64,000 nucleotides of DNA, from the NCBI GenBank assembly GCA_003254905.1, contig QANU01006361.1, forward strand, positions 362,408 to 426,407, in the 5' to 3' direction. This DNA comes from Nissolia schottii (Eukaryota; Streptophyta; Magnoliopsida; Fabales; Fabaceae). Position numbers and translations under genes: made by a program. Positions 62,207 through 64,000 of this stretch are shown in pieces (position 1 is the first letter of the stretch; every line of letters starts with the position of its first letter). A model generated the notes under the pieces. The model was not told where the DNA came from. It did not search any database and saw only the letters and a list, made by a program, of their open reading frames with translations.

Positions 62207-63772
62207 GCGACAGAACGTGTTGTGTGTTGGTTATTTTTTTCTAGTTGAATGGGGCAGCGGAATTTTTCAAACAAAGTATGATGAAAACTACCACGACGCG
62301 GCTACCAACATTTACTCTTGTTGTGACTCAAATACCCTTCCAAAATGTCATTATTCACGCGTTTGTCTGTAATCGGTTTTCTTTTCTGGTTTCTTGTGGG
62401 TTGAGCTCTTTCTTTTATCAAAACCAGCAAATCGGAAATGAAATTTTTTGAAAATAAGATGGAGAATTCTTAATAAAAACTGCTAACATATTGAACATTT
62501 CTTAATTTTTTTTATAGAAAAAATCACACATTACATGGTGAACATCTAAATCGAAATAGGTAATTAGATAGATAAGGGTAGTTTTGATAAACAAATTTTA
62601 TTAAAAGGAAATTATTTTGGTTCAGTCCTTTATAGCAATAAAGATAAGATAATAATAATAATAAGAAGAAATTAATTATTATGTACTACAATGTAAAGTT
62701 GTTCTACATTGTCATCCATTCAACTAATATAATGGATCATCAGATAACTTCTCCATCTTACACAATTACCACTTAAAATTTGCTACACATTATTCTTGAT
62801 ATTTTTTAAAATTTCACTTCACCCTAAAACATGTATAAAATTGTACTTTACTTATTTTTTATTGCGACTAATCATTAATGGTACGCTAAATTTCTGTTAT
62901 CATTTTTATATTTTATGTTTCAAAAGTTTGTAAAAAAAATTGAAAATGGTAAAATTTTGTTTGCTATTTTCATTCTTATTTTCATTATTTTTTTGGTGAA
63001 AACTTGGAGTCAATTTAATTTTTATTTTATTTCATGCATTTCTTGATTTTAAAATTTTATGAATGAAATATGGAATAAAAAAAACAGAAAACAAAGTTAT
63101 ATGGTTTTTAGTTTTTTCATTATTTTTGATATTTCATTCCACACACTTTTAAAATCATAAAACACAAAATAAAATAAAAAACCTAATAGAGTATTGGCTA
63201 TCACTCGGTCACAATAAAATAAGTGGGATAAAATGCAATTTTATGCATATTTTGAGATGAAATGTAATTAAAAAAAAAAAACTTAAGAAAGACGATGCTA
63301 ATTGCCAAAAGAAGAAGAAAAACGTGTCACTGGTGGAGGCTGAATTTGTTGGGTTTACTATTGGTATTATTTCACTTAATGGAAGTTTCCTTCTATGTTT
63401 CACGGAGATTAAGGGTAGTTGGCCACCGTCGGATGAAGTTGACTGTGCTTTTATTTTGTTTTCTCTTCTTGGATTAACTTTAATTTTGACCAATGTTAAG
63501 GCAATTGGATCGGACTGACCGGTCGGTTAAAGCAATTGTACTCTGATTTTATTTTTTTAATTTTAAGATTTTTTTAATAAAAATTTACTTTTTTGAATAA
63601 AAAATTATTTTTTTATTATTTATTTTGATGTTTTATCTACATATTTTGTTAAAATATATACTATAACAATACTAATACTAATAATGTATAAATATTATAT
63701 AAAAAGTGATTTTTTACTTATAATATAATATATATATACACACACACATATAAATAATAAGGTTCAACCGAG

Positions 63773-63809
<37 letters not shown>

Positions 63810-63836
63810 CATACATATCGGAAAAAGCTAACCTAT
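62207..63836. other. Intergenic, AT-rich
   Basis: No gene is recognised. The frame GWLNLLGLLLVLFHLMEVSF-like on + near 63320-63500 is not supported by a family. A TA microsatellite runs at about 63776-63806, followed by a CATA run. Confidence 0.5.
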
Positions 63837-64000
63837 ATTCCAAACATAATCTCCCCTCGTTGGTTGGCCACAGTAATACAATCATAAAGGACATGAAGCA
63901 TCATTTCAGCCCCACAACGCGGGCACATGGGATCATCCGCCATATCTCTCCTCTACCTAACATAGTTAGTCAAAAGGGCCTCATGAGAAATAATCCACAT
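63837..64000 (-). pseudogene. LINE reverse-transcriptase zinc-binding domain remnant
   Basis: Reading the minus strand from the window end: WIISHEALLTNYVR, stop, RRDMADDPMCPRCGAEMMLH, VLYDC. The C-x2-C...H-x4-C pattern with LLTNY and RR before it is that of the zf-RVT domain that follows reverse transcriptase in plant non-LTR retrotransposons. The stop replaces the usual Trp of (R)WRR. The remnant continues beyond the window. Confidence 0.75.

Overview
The window is AT-rich plant nuclear DNA. It has spliced genes with GT..AG introns, plant-only gene families (INDETERMINATE-domain zinc finger, SND2-like NAC, HAESA-like receptor kinase, TAXIMIN peptide) and many plant transposon types. It is a dicot and probably a legume, judged from the style of the genes and repeats; that assignment is inference. 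No CRISPR, operon or prokaryotic feature is present.

Layout. 0-4 kb: a small hAT-like MITE cut in two by a 3.1 kb solo LTR. 4.2-11.7 kb: a decayed FAR1-type Mutator-like element (MULE) with a broken transposase on +, a broken second ORF on -, arrays of a GTTTGTGCA motif, and a nested LTR-like block that itself holds a MITE. 11.7-18.2 kb: intergenic. 18.2-21.3 kb: an intact three-exon IDD zinc-finger gene (+). 22-27 kb: intergenic, with two hAT elements that have perfect 8-bp target duplications. 28.2-28.9 kb: an intronless METTL21-type methyltransferase gene (+) carrying five in-frame AACCCT units. 31.1-33.2 kb: a three-exon NAC gene of the SND2/ANAC073 group (-). 35.8-36.5 kb: a solo LTR with a clean 5-bp target duplication. 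38.2-43.3 kb: a second decayed MULE with a plant-mobile-domain remnant (+), a MURA/SWIM/zinc-knuckle transposase remnant (-) and a nested hAT element. 43.9-44.1 kb: an uninterrupted copy of the MITE that is split at 0.7/3.9 kb. 45.3-48.7 kb: an HSL1-like LRR receptor kinase gene (-). 48.7-56.7 kb: long intergenic stretch. 56.7-59.4 kb: a three-exon class B DnaJ/HSP40 gene (-) with a perfect heat-shock element upstream. 61.7-62.1 kb: a two-exon TAXIMIN peptide gene (-). 63.8-64.0 kb: a LINE reverse-transcriptase zinc-domain remnant running off the end.

The six intact genes (IDD, methyltransferase, NAC, HSL1, DnaJ, TAXIMIN) share no evident pathway and look like ordinary plant gene neighbours. 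Two regulate transcription (IDD, NAC), two belong to cell signalling (HSL1, TAXIMIN), and two concern protein folding or modification (DnaJ, methyltransferase). The unusual content lies in the nested transposon history and in a few sequence-level oddities: the telomere-type hexamers in a coding region, a near-pure purine tract over the HSL1 5' exon, and the domain content of the two MULE relics. I found no clear evidence of an entirely new biological system.
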